A stretch of 18,083 nt of DNA from Methanobacteriota archaeon (GTDB taxonomy: Archaea; Methanobacteriota; Methanobacteria; Methanobacteriales; Methanobacteriaceae). The position numbers and the translations under genes were made by a program. The DNA lies in assembly GCA_023436175.1 (NCBI GenBank), contig JAEZKE010000028.1, positions 1 to 18,083 of the forward strand. The letters run 5' to 3'. Positions within the stretch are counted from its first letter, which is position 1; each line of letters starts with the position of its first letter. Below the pieces are notes generated by a model. The model was not told where the DNA came from. It searched no databases and saw nothing but the letters and a program-made list of their open reading frames with translations. Of the stretch, positions 6,724-13,929 are shown piece by piece.

Positions 6724-9000
6724 TTACCTTTCCATTTCCATTAAATCAAACATTTGTTCAAGTATAAAAAGAGTACCTTCTTTATCAAGTGGTTTATTAT
6801 CGTTACCGCATTTCGGTGAGTATATACATGCAGGGCAGCCCTCTTCACAGGTACAATCCCTTACAAGTTCGTAAGTCATGCGGGTTATTTTTTCAATTAA
6901 ATGGAATGCTTTCTCAGTTAATCCGATACCACCTTCAAATCCATCATAAATGAAAATTGTTGCCATTTTAGTATCCGGGTGGTTAGGTGTAGAAACTCCG
7001 CCTATATCAAATCTATCGCACATAACGTGAAATGGAATGATAGCGATCATGGCATGTTCAAGGCCGTGAATACCGCCTTCAAAAATTTCTTTCCGATCTA
7101 TAGCGCATCTAAGCCCTTCTGCTATACTTTCAGGTAAAGTAAACCACATACCTTTTGTTTTAAATTGAATTGGGGGTAATTTAAGGTTACGGACGCTGAC
7201 GACTTTACTCTTTTCTATTACTTTATATTTGGGATAGGATTCACTTACTTTAAGTTCTCCAAATGATATATTCAGATTTCCAATTGTCCTTTTTTCTATT
7301 TCTTTAAATATTTTGATATCAATATCTTTTTGCACACTGGTGTGGCTGTTTACATCTTTTTTAACTACTTTTATGATATTTTTAGCTAAATTGAATTCTC
7401 TTACGATGTAAGTTTCTCCCTGATTAATGAGGACTGCTCCATGGTGTGCTTCAGTGTAAGCCTGTCTTTTATCCATTGTTTCAAGGACTTCTCCCTTATA
7501 ATATACATTAAATATTTCGGAGGAAATATTTCCTAAATTGACTTTAAATGGAGGATATTCCGATCCTGAGTAAACCCAACCTTTTTTTGTCTTTTCAATT
7601 AACCTGGAATCTTTTAGTGATTTTAAATGTTCTTCCACATCCGTTTCAAAGTCAATTTTCATCATATTTGGTTTTACAGGCATTTCCTTTGCAGCGCACA
7701 TTAAATGCCCTTTAATAATTTGAAAATTTGATAGATCAATTATGGCATGCTCATGTGGTTTATCAAAGAATACATCTGGATGTTTCATAAAGTACTGGTC
7801 TAAAGGATTTTGGAAGGCAACAAAACTCACAAGTGAATCAGCAGTTCCCCTGCCTGCCCTGCCTGCCTGCTGCCACACTGACATCAATGTGCCGGGATAA
7901 CCTGATATGATGACGCTGTCTAATGAACCAATGTTTATACCTAATTCAAGTGCATTTGTGGCAGTTACACCTCTTAATTTGCCATTTTTAAGGTTATTTT
8001 CTATTTTGCGTCTATCTTCAGCTAAATAACCTGCCCTGTATGCAGAGATTTTATTTACAAGTGAATCATCAATTTCGGCAATCTCTTTTTTAGAACGCCT
8101 TGCAATTAATTCGGCCATTTTTCTGGAGGTAGTAAAACATAAGGTCTGTAAATTATTCAATACAAACAACTGGAACAGGCCCTGGGATTCTACGTGTGTT
8201 GTTGTCTTTCCAACTCCATCATAATAAGGATTATAAAATATGAAATGCTTTTTTCCTTTAGGGGAACCATCTTCAGATATTAAATTAAATTTTAGACCAG
8301 TTAGTTTCTCACTGAATTCAACAGGGTTTGCGAGGGTAGCTGTGGATAAAATAAATTGAGGATTGGATCCATAATAATTGCAGATCCTCTGGAATCTTCT
8401 TATTAAAAATGCAACATTGGACCCAAAAACACCCCTGTACTGGTGTGCTTCATCTATTACAACAAATTTAAGATTGCTGAAGAAATTTTCCCACTGGTGG
8501 TGCCATGGTAAAACATTGTGCAGTTCGTAAGGGTTAGTTATAATTATTCTGGAATCTTTCCTAATTTTTCTTTTCTTTGAGGGGGGAGTGTCTCCATCAT
8601 ATACCTCTGGATTAAAACTCATTCCGCAGTATTTCTCAAGCTCTTTCATGGATTTTAACTGATCGTTTGCAAGAGCTTTTGCTGGATAGATGTAAAGTGC
8701 TGTTGCATCTTTATTTTGACTCAATTTCTCAAAAATGGGTATATTAAAAGCAAGAGTTTTACCAGAAGCTGTAGGCGTGGTTATAATTACATTTTTCCCG
8801 CTTCGCAGCATATCTATGGCACTGCACTGGTGTTTATAAAGCTTTATATTATTTTTGTGCAAGTAATTCTTTATAAATTGTGGTAATACAGCTTTAGTAT
8901 CTCCATAAACTGCTTTTTGAGGTTTTAAAACACGTATATGCTCTAACCTGTTTTTATACCATTTTTTTGATTTCAATGAGTTTAAAGTCTTTTCTATCAT
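6724..9000 (-). CDS. DEAH-box ATP-dependent helicase with C-terminal DUF1998 zinc domain (MrfA/YprA type)
   Basis: The protein is a superfamily 2 DNA helicase of 758 residues. The Q-like KHQCSAI leads into Walker A TPTASGKT (75-82), then PAKALANDQ (motif Ia), TNPYEL (Ib), DEAH (183-186), STAT (219-222), and in the second RecA lobe TATNALELGINIG and motif VI QQAGRAGRG (377-385). The C-terminal part carries a MZB/DUF1998 module with five cysteines, C716, C718, C722, C725 and C731, in CTCEEGCPACIYSPKCGN. Bacillus MrfA, of this family, is a 3'-5' helicase acting in mitomycin-lesion repair with the nuclease MrfB; the eukaryotic relative is Hrq1. No MrfB is seen here; an exonuclease III gene lies upstream and a SWIM protein downstream. 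The ATG at 8998-9000 follows GGAAATAACCA. A DNA-repair role is known for relatives and inferred here. Confidence 0.9.
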   Translation of the reverse strand: MIEKTLNSLKSKKWYKNRLEHIRVLKPQKAVYGDTKAVLPQFIKNYLHKNNIKLYKHQCSAIDMLRSGKNVIITTPTASGKTLAFNIPIFEKLSQNKDATALYIYPAKALANDQLKSMKELEKYCGMSFNPEVYDGDTPPSKKRKIRKDSRIIITNPYELHNVLPWHHQWENFFSNLKFVVIDEAHQYRGVFGSNVAFLIRRFQRICNYYGSNPQFILSTATLANPVEFSEKLTGLKFNLISEDGSPKGKKHFIFYNPYYDGVGKTTTHVESQGLFQLFVLNNLQTLCFTTSRKMAELIARRSKKEIAEIDDSLVNKISAYRAGYLAEDRRKIENNLKNGKLRGVTATNALELGINIGSLDSVIISGYPGTLMSVWQQAGRAGRGTADSLVSFVAFQNPLDQYFMKHPDVFFDKPHEHAIIDLSNFQIIKGHLMCAAKEMPVKPNMMKIDFETDVEEHLKSLKDSRLIEKTKKGWVYSGSEYPPFKVNLGNISSEIFNVYYKGEVLETMDKRQAYTEAHHGAVLINQGETYIVREFNLAKNIIKVVKKDVNSHTSVQKDIDIKIFKEIEKRTIGNLNISFGELKVSESYPKYKVIEKSKVVSVRNLKLPPIQFKTKGMWFTLPESIAEGLRCAIDRKEIFEGGIHGLEHAMIAIIPFHVMCDRFDIGGVSTPNHPDTKMATIFIYDGFEGGIGLTEKAFHLIEKITRMTYELVRDCTCEEGCPACIYSPKCGNDNKPLDKEGTLFILEQMFDLMEMER

Positions 9001-9349
9001 TGGTTATTTCCTTAACTAATTTTGAGTCAAAATAAGAATCAAATAAAAAACTTCATATTTTATTCATAATTCTATTATGTGAATTAATAAAACATGTTGT
9101 TATTTTAAATTCAAGTTTTAAGCTTCTTTTCATGATTATAAACAAAACTAAGATTTATACTTTTTCTTCTTGTATGTCTGTTATTAATCTGCATAAAAAT
9201 TTAAAATTGAACTCGTTACTTATCTTTAAAATAGAACTAAAAATAAAATGTTATTTAAAGCTATTAATGTAAATTTAGTTAGTTTAATTATTTATTCTTT
9301 AATTTAATAAATTTAAAGTGTTAAAAATAAAATTAAAAGTAAATTATGG
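9001..9349. other. AT-rich gap upstream of the helicase gene
   Basis: No gene or RNA is apparent in these 349 bases. A small perfect hairpin CATAAT-TCT-ATTATG lies at 9065-9079, 65-79 bases before the helicase start, amid TATA-like runs on the minus strand that probably form the helicase promoter. The remainder is A/T runs. Confidence 0.5.
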
Positions 9350-10132
9350 CTATTCCACTTCGACATCTAAACCAACAGGGCAGTGGTCAGACCCCATTAC
9401 TTCTGGAAGTATGTATGCGAATTTTACTTTATCTTTAAACTCTTTATTTATAAAGAAGTAGTCAAGTCTCCAGCCTACATTTCTACTTCTGGCACCGCCT
9501 CTGTAACTCCACCATGTATACTGTTCTGGATTTTTATTGAACATTCGTAACGTATCAATATAACCCTGACTTAGAAATTTATCAATCCATGCACGTTCTA
9601 TAGGTAAAAAGCCCGAATTTTTTTCATTTGCTTTTGGCCTTGCAATATCTATCTCTTTATGTGCAGTATTCAGGTCCCCGCAGATTACCACGTTTTTACC
9701 ATTTTCTTTTAATTTATTTGCATAATCAAGGAGTGCATCGTAGAATTCTAACTTGTAGGCAAGCCTTTCATCGGACATTTTGCCATTTGGGAAATATATG
9801 TTGAGGAGAACAAAATCTCCATAATCTGCAATTAATATTCTGCCTTCACTGTCAAATTTCTTGATTCCAAATCCATATTCTACGCTTTGGGGTTTTGTTT
9901 TAGTGTATATGGCTACACCACTGTAACCTTTCTTTCCTGCCTCACAGAAATAAGCATGGTACCCTGAAATACTTTTTAAAGCTCTTGGAAGCTGTTCCCT
10001 TGCAGCTTTTGTTTCTTGAATGCATAATATATCTGGATTTTCAGTTAGAAGCCATTCGATGAATCCTTTTTTATGTACTGCCCTTAGACCATTTACATTC
10101 CATGATAAAATTTTAATTTTCATTTCATTCAT
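9350..10132 (-). CDS. xth: Exodeoxyribonuclease III family AP endonuclease (Mth212-like)
   Basis: This enzyme cuts DNA at abasic sites and removes nucleotides 3'-5' in base excision repair. The 260-residue protein has the full EEP nuclease set: SWNVNGLR (N14), IQETK (E40 metal ligand), NIYFPNGK, GDLNTAH (D153, N155), RLDYFF and the catalytic SDHCP (D249, H250). It is close by eye over its whole length to Methanothermobacter Mth212, an enzyme known to nick directly at deoxyuridine in DNA as well as at abasic sites; segments such as IYFPNGKMSDERLAYKLEFYDA and SGFLPIERAWIDKF are nearly the same. Start choice is unsure: the second in-frame ATG (10121-10123, protein MKIKILSWN) has GGAATGA upstream and may be the true one. 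The gene stands 349 bases before the helicase gene on the same strand. Confidence 0.93.
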   Translation of the reverse strand: MNEMKIKILSWNVNGLRAVHKKGFIEWLLTENPDILCIQETKAAREQLPRALKSISGYHAYFCEAGKKGYSGVAIYTKTKPQSVEYGFGIKKFDSEGRILIADYGDFVLLNIYFPNGKMSDERLAYKLEFYDALLDYANKLKENGKNVVICGDLNTAHKEIDIARPKANEKNSGFLPIERAWIDKFLSQGYIDTLRMFNKNPEQYTWWSYRGGARSRNVGWRLDYFFINKEFKDKVKFAYILPEVMGSDHCPVGLDVEVE

Positions 10133-10337
10133 TCCGGTGTTCTTTAAATTATATGGGATAAAATAGTTTAATAATTTTATCTTTACTATTTACATTACAT
10201 AAACTAATGATCTTTTATTTTCTATTTTTTGAGATGTAAAATATTTTAGTTATGTTTTATAAATAATATATTGATAGATTAAGTTCATACATCATTTTTA
10301 ATGATTATGACTTTGTTTTAATAGTCTATCATTAGTT

Positions 10338-10365
10338 ATTACTTATAATAACTTTAATAAGTAAT
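10338..10365 (+). promoter_or_regulatory. Inverted repeat over the probable sortase promoter
   Basis: ATTACTTA and TAAGTAAT form perfect 8-base arms around a 12-base spacer that contains the TATA-like CTTATAATA (10342-10350). A transcript starting about 25 bases downstream would have a leader of about 50 bases before the TTG start codon. The overlap of dyad and TATA box suggests an operator. The rest of the 10133-10421 gap is AT-rich; a second TATA-like box TTTATAAATAATATA is at about 10256-10270. Confidence 0.4.
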
Positions 10366-10421
10366 GAAAATTAGATTGTAATAATATTATACAACATCAA
10401 GATTAGGGGAGAGACTAACAA

Positions 10422-11393
10422 TTGAAACATTTGAATACTTATTTAATAATTTTACTGGCCATAGTGGTCGTTGTTATTTTTGCATTGGATTTGGGTAATA
10501 ATGGGATAGGAACACAAGCAAAACATTTTGATAATGGTGAAATTTCTTTTGATTATCCTGGGGGGTTAGATGAAATTAATGGAACTGGATCAAATATAGC
10601 TTCATTTTCAGATAATTCTGGATTAAATATCACACTTGTTAAAGAACGTATACCTCCTGGATATAATTTAGCTAATCATGTCCAGTTGAATGGTATTGGT
10701 ACTGTTGATAAAAATTTCCAGCTTGTATCCACTAAAAATGTTAATATAAGCGGAACCACTGGTTATGAAAGTGATTATAACTTACAGGGAGATACTGGAT
10801 CAAAACAGCGGAAAGAAATATGGTTCCAGAAAAATAATGCACTTTATGGTATAATTTATACAGGTCCTGGCAGTGTCAGTACTGATAACTCAGGATTAGA
10901 TGTCAGTGCTGCTGGAAATGAATTAAACACAATAATTAACAGTATTGAAATAAATGATAGTGTAACTAACTCAAATAAAATTAGGGGATGGGCTGAACTT
11001 ATAATGCCCACTATAGGTGCAGATTGGCAGTTAACATCCAACTCCGTTAATGATGCTGCAGTTTACTTCATACCAACCAGCTACTATCCTGGAGAAAATG
11101 GACAAACTGCATTATTAGGTCACCATACAACACATTCTGCTCCATTTAGTGGAATAACTCAGTTAAAAATTGGAGATCCTATAATAATAAATGATTATTT
11201 AACTCAGAAAAAATACACCTATGAAGTTACATCTAATGGAGACGATATACGATGGGGAGTTAAAGGTACTTCTATAAATTACCAGTCAACCACCACACCT
11301 GAGTTATGGTTAATAACATGCTGGCCTACTGGATATTCCAGAGCAGCATATATTGTTCACAGTAAACTTGTTTCAGTGGAGCCCGTGGGCTAA
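10422..11393 (+). CDS. Membrane-anchored class E-like sortase with N-terminal PsbP-like domain
   Basis: Sortases are extracellular cysteine transpeptidases that cleave sorting signals and attach or polymerise surface proteins. The 323-residue protein has an uncleaved signal anchor (about 5-23), then a domain at about 35-175 with the look of PsbP-like folds (ISFDYPGGLDEI, NISGTTGYESDY, IWFQKNNALYGIIYTGP, LNTIINSIEI), and a sortase domain from about 188 to the end. Catalytic residues are H234 in LLGHHTTHSAPF, C300 in LWLITCWP and R307 in GYSRAAY. The GHxTTxxAPF pattern is most like class E. A sortase homologue in Methanothermobacter is known; the fused front domain is the odd part. The start is TTG (10422-10424) with GGGGAG ten bases upstream. 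The last codons and the stop lie inside the first unit of a palindromic repeat array, so the C-terminal tail VSVEPVG is repeat-encoded. Confidence 0.88.
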   Translation: MKHLNTYLIILLAIVVVVIFALDLGNNGIGTQAKHFDNGEISFDYPGGLDEINGTGSNIASFSDNSGLNITLVKERIPPGYNLANHVQLNGIGTVDKNFQLVSTKNVNISGTTGYESDYNLQGDTGSKQRKEIWFQKNNALYGIIYTGPGSVSTDNSGLDVSAAGNELNTIINSIEINDSVTNSNKIRGWAELIMPTIGADWQLTSNSVNDAAVYFIPTSYYPGENGQTALLGHHTTHSAPFSGITQLKIGDPIIINDYLTQKKYTYEVTSNGDDIRWGVKGTSINYQSTTTPELWLITCWPTGYSRAAYIVHSKLVSVEPVG

Positions 11394-11635
11394 GTTGAAC
11401 TTGTTCAACGGAGCCTTTAGGCTGAGTTGAAATTTTTTTATTTCAGCGGGGGCCTTTAGGTTAAATTGAAAAACAAGTTTTTCAATGGAACCTTTAGACT
11501 AACTGAGAAACGTGTTTCTCAGTGTAGCCTTTAGGCTAAGTTTTTATTCAAAGGGGCTTTTTGGATAAGTTGGATAAATTCAAGGGGCCTTTAAGTTAAA
11601 TTTGAAAAACTTTAAATTTTAAAAAATGTAAATAT
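11364..11635 (+). repeat. Array of alternating constant and variable palindromes behind the sortase gene
   Basis: Seven units of about 30-39 bases alternate a nearly constant short palindrome, AGCCTTTAGGCT-like followed by TAA, with a variable palindrome. Constant elements begin at 11380, 11412, 11451, 11490, 11526, about 11555 and 11586. Variable elements include AAAC-TT-GTTT (11364-11373), GTTGAAC-TT-GTTCAAC (11394-11409), arms GTTGAAAT/ATTTCAGC (11426-11447, one G-T pair), arms ATTGAAAAAC/GTTTTTCAAT (11465-11486) and CTGAGAAAC-GT-GTTTCTCAG (11503-11522). Arms change from unit to unit yet stay complementary with a loop usually of two bases; the last units decay. The stop codon of the sortase is the TAA at 11391-11393 in unit one. 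Confidence 0.85.
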
Positions 11636-11649
11636 TTTTTAACCTTTCG

Positions 11650-11674
11650 AAAATCTGTCAAAAATCATGGATTT
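11650..11674. repeat. Solitary hairpin element with the shared 14-base word
   Basis: AAAATCTGTCAAAA (11650-11663) is identical to words at 14214-14227 and 14336-14349 in a different array. It is directly followed by a small hairpin AAATC-ATG-GATTT (11662-11674) and by GCTACGGTTTTC, similar to GCTACGTGTTC at 14299-14309. It looks like a single or worn copy of the 14.2-14.6 kb array element. Confidence 0.6.
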
Positions 11675-11730
11675 ATTGCAAGCTACGGTTTTCTTAATGT
11701 CAAAATAAGGACCAATAAATAAAAAGATAC

Positions 11731-11767
11731 TCATATATAATTTGAAATTAATTAATTAACAGGTGAT
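11731..11767 (+). promoter_or_regulatory. Promoter and ribosome site of the small membrane protein gene
   Basis: A TATA box ATATATAA (about 11733-11740) lies about 35 bases before the ATG, and the consensus Shine-Dalgarno GGTGAT is at 11762-11767, five bases before the start. The leader is therefore very short. The signals are clearer than those of most genes here and support real expression. Confidence 0.65.
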
Positions 11768-11772
11768 TTAAC

Positions 11773-11967
11773 ATGGTAGATGCACTCTCCAGCGGATTTC
11801 TATTATATTCACACATACTTCCACCAATAATGGGATTTTTCGCGGTATTGCTCATTGCTTCAGGTATAATGGATAAAAAAAGGGAATATATGCTTGGAGG
11901 AATTGGACTTTTCTTCGTTGCAGGGATCTTGCCCTTTGTAGTCCTACCTTTCGTTTTAGGAATTTAA
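11773..11967 (+). CDS. Small two-helix membrane protein of unknown function
   Basis: The 64-residue protein MVDALSSGFLLYSH... is almost wholly hydrophobic, with two predicted transmembrane segments (about 16-32 and 41-63) joined by a charged turn DKKREYM at about 34-40. By the positive-inside rule that turn should face the cytoplasm. I do not recognise a family. It is supported as a gene by a consensus GGTGAT ribosome site, a good TATA box and a terminator hairpin that overlaps its stop codon. It stands alone, convergent with the PfkB kinase gene, so neighbours say little about its job. Small subunits of membrane complexes have this form, but nothing here ties it to one. Confidence 0.72.
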   Translation: MVDALSSGFLLYSHILPPIMGFFAVLLIASGIMDKKREYMLGGIGLFFVAGILPFVVLPFVLGI

Positions 11968-11982
11968 ATATTCCTTTTTTTA
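11958..11982 (+). terminator. Hairpin with T-run ending the small membrane protein gene
   Basis: AGGAAT and ATTCCT form a six-base stem around TTAAAT, followed directly by a run of seven T. The stop codon is within the loop. It has the form of an intrinsic terminator on the plus strand, placed between convergent genes. Confidence 0.65.
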
Positions 11983-12080
11983 TTTAATGTGAGGCATTAC
12001 TTGTACTGGCTGTGTCTAAGTCAATATTACTTTTAAATTTGACTATTAATTTAGAATACTGTGAAACATAGTAAAATATA

Positions 12081-12986
12081 CTATTCCATAAGTTTAGAGT
12101 AATTTTTACATCTTTCATGGATTAATTTTATATTTCCCTTAAATGCACCTTTATTTTCGAGTTTTATAACTGATGCTGCAGAAGCAAATATACCGCACAT
12201 TTTTGGATCCTCTATTTCAAGTTTCCTTGCAGCATACGCTGCCATGTATGTATCGCCAAGGCCGGTAGGATCTTCTATCTTTTTGGGGGAAAAAGCAGGA
12301 ATTTTATATGTTTTACCTAATTTTTTAGAATAAACCGTTGATCCCTTACTTCCCTGAGTTATAATCACTTCTTCTGGACCAAATGAGGCTAATGTTTTTG
12401 CAACATCATCTATGGAAAGCTGCTTACCTAAGATAGTGGCAGATTCATTTTCATCCATAAATAAAATTTTTATAAATTTCAGGAATTTTTGAAATTGGGT
12501 CCATGGCCTTAAAACTATTTCATCATGCTTTAAATGTCTTAGATATCCCTGTGCACCTAAATATATTGGAATTTTTAATTTAGATAAATATTCAATGGTC
12601 TCAACTGGAATATCATGGGGACATAATGGACCTAAAAGTATAGCATCGCAGTCTCTTAAGTCTAAATGTACAATATCTTTGACTTCTATGGGATTATGGG
12701 GAATATGTGCTTTTTGTATTCTGTGATTTGGGTTGTTATCTGGATAAATATTTTGAAATTTTATTGTCTCATCTGTAAATATGGGAAAAAGTTTTATATT
12801 TTTTGAAAAAGTATTCAATAATTCTTCATCCTTTTTAGCAAGTGTTATGATAGCGTTAGTATTTATCTGCAGATGTTCTAAAACACTGGACTGGTAATAG
12901 ACTGCCCCGCCTACCGATTTATATGTTGAATTATTTTTTATGATGGTGTCATTTGTTACGGGGCCTATGAGTGTTATATTTGACAT
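12081..12986 (-). CDS. PfkB-family carbohydrate or nucleoside kinase
   Basis: The product (301 residues from the preferred start) is a ribokinase-fold kinase that would phosphorylate a sugar, sugar phosphate or nucleoside with ATP. Seen are the opening strand ITLIGPVTNDTI, the glycine pair of VGGAVYYQS (26-27), the central NESATILG region (about 180-187) matching the family's NxxE stretch, and the signature EDPTGLGDTYMAAYAARK with GLGD at 242-245 and catalytic D245; GLGD replaces the common GAGD. The start is taken as ATG 12984-12986, which has CAGGT upstream and gives the normal N-terminus; a longer reading frame to 13055 would overlap the gene upstream without adding domain sequence. It lies 28 bases behind the HisA-related gene and is probably co-transcribed. 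The substrate is unknown; pairing with a HisA-like enzyme hints at a phosphoribosyl-type compound. Confidence 0.85.
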   Translation of the reverse strand: MSNITLIGPVTNDTIIKNNSTYKSVGGAVYYQSSVLEHLQINTNAIITLAKKDEELLNTFSKNIKLFPIFTDETIKFQNIYPDNNPNHRIQKAHIPHNPIEVKDIVHLDLRDCDAILLGPLCPHDIPVETIEYLSKLKIPIYLGAQGYLRHLKHDEIVLRPWTQFQKFLKFIKILFMDENESATILGKQLSIDDVAKTLASFGPEEVIITQGSKGSTVYSKKLGKTYKIPAFSPKKIEDPTGLGDTYMAAYAARKLEIEDPKMCGIFASAASVIKLENKGAFKGNIKLIHERCKNYSKLME

Positions 12987-13014
12987 TTTTTTTACCTGAA
13001 TAATTTTAAAATCC

Positions 13015-13689
13015 TTATTTGAGGGATAACTTTCCATTATGTAATGCAGAACCAACTAAAAATTTATTTATGCCCATATCCTCAAGTTTTTTAATATCGT
13101 TAGAGGTTATTCCTCCCCCTATAATTAAGGGGAGTGTCAGGAATTTTTTTATAAGTCCTTTATTCACACCTTTTTCTGTTCCAACCTGCGAAATATCAAG
13201 TAATATGACTTCTTCAGGATTTAATTCTTTTATTTGTCTTATAAAATCATTTAAATCAATATTTAAATGTTTACTGAATATTTTATTATCTTTTATATCA
13301 ATACTTACAATTAATCTATTTTTCTCAAATTTATCAAAAATGACTTTGAGATCATTTATATCTTTCAGGGTTTCTGTTGCAATGATGGCTTTATCAGCCA
13401 CTTCAAGCGCTTTTTCAACATCAGAAGCGTTTTTTGCGCCGCAGTCAAGCATCACAGAAATATATTTATTTACTTTTTCAATCACATCAAAGTTAGATCC
13501 TATGCCTTCTATTGAATCTAAATCAGCTATATATATCCTAACTGCACCTGCATCGCTTAAAGATTTCGCAATTCCTTTTGGAGAGGCTGATTTATAGAAT
13601 ACTGTATTGAGTGGTTTATAAGTTTCTCTTTTACCTGATTTTCCAGATACTACCATTCCATTTTTAAGATCTAAAACTGGTATTATCAT
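13015..13689 (-). CDS. HisA-related TIM-barrel protein
   Basis: HisA isomerises the aminoaldose ProFAR in histidine synthesis. This 224-residue protein has the same half-barrel pattern: IIPVLDLKNGMVV with D7 at the position of the HisA general base, IYIADLDSIEG, VMLDCGAKNASDVEKAL, IVSIDIKDNK, VILLDISQVGTEKGVN, and the phosphate-gripping IIGGGITSNDIKKLEDMGINKFLVGSALHNG. It is shorter than HisA (about 240) and the loop after strand one (SGKSGKRETYKPL) lacks the VRLxQG motif, so I place it with archaeal proFAR-isomerase-related proteins (COG1411 type) and not with HisA itself. Its reaction is unknown to me. It is first in a pair with the PfkB kinase. No clear ribosome site precedes the ATG (13687-13689); its promoter probably lies in the 42-base repeat at 13738-13779. 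Confidence 0.82.
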   Translation of the reverse strand: MIIPVLDLKNGMVVSGKSGKRETYKPLNTVFYKSASPKGIAKSLSDAGAVRIYIADLDSIEGIGSNFDVIEKVNKYISVMLDCGAKNASDVEKALEVADKAIIATETLKDINDLKVIFDKFEKNRLIVSIDIKDNKIFSKHLNIDLNDFIRQIKELNPEEVILLDISQVGTEKGVNKGLIKKFLTLPLIIGGGITSNDIKKLEDMGINKFLVGSALHNGKLSLK

Positions 13690-13737
13690 ATACTATTCAA
13701 TCCATTAATGTTATTGGGTTTTTTACGTGTTTAGTGT

Positions 13738-13779
13738 TATAAAATAAAGCAGTATTTCTATATAAAGTTATATACTTAA
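13738..13779. repeat. 42-base promoter-like direct repeat, copy 1
   Basis: This copy matches 13851-13892 at 35 of 42 positions. It contains the dyad TATATAA-AG-TTATATA (13759-13774) and on the minus strand a TATA box CTTTATATAG about 70-80 bases from the HisA-related start. It probably holds that gene's promoter and a regulator site. Confidence 0.6.
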
Positions 13780-13850
13780 ATCTATTTTAATTAAATTATT
13801 TTTTGGATTTAGAATCCATCAATACTCAGAATTAGGGTTTTATTTTAATA

Positions 13851-13892
13851 TATAAAATAAATCAATATTTCCATATAATTTTATATGATTAA
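13851..13892. repeat. 42-base promoter-like direct repeat, copy 2
   Basis: This copy starts TATAAAATAAATCAATATTT like copy 1 and contains the dyad CATATAA-TT-TTATATG (13872-13887). Compared with copy 1 both outer bases of the dyad changed together (T to C, A to G), so symmetry is kept. On the plus strand it could supply the TATA box for the candidate RNA that follows. Confidence 0.6.
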
Positions 13893-13929
13893 TGTTAAAA
13901 TCTGAATAACTTAAACAATTTCTAAAAAA

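Noticed and set aside
10422..11393. Archaeosortase
   Set aside because: Archaeosortases are multi-span membrane proteins; this has one anchor and a classical sortase His-Cys-Arg domain.
12987..13055. N-terminal extension of the PfkB kinase
   Set aside because: It would overlap the HisA-related gene and precedes the first strand of the fold; the ATG at 12986 fits better.
13019..13597. 192-codon plus-strand reading frame
   Set aside because: It lies antisense to the HisA-related gene, is rich in Ser/Phe/Ile as expected of a reverse-frame shadow, and has no domain.
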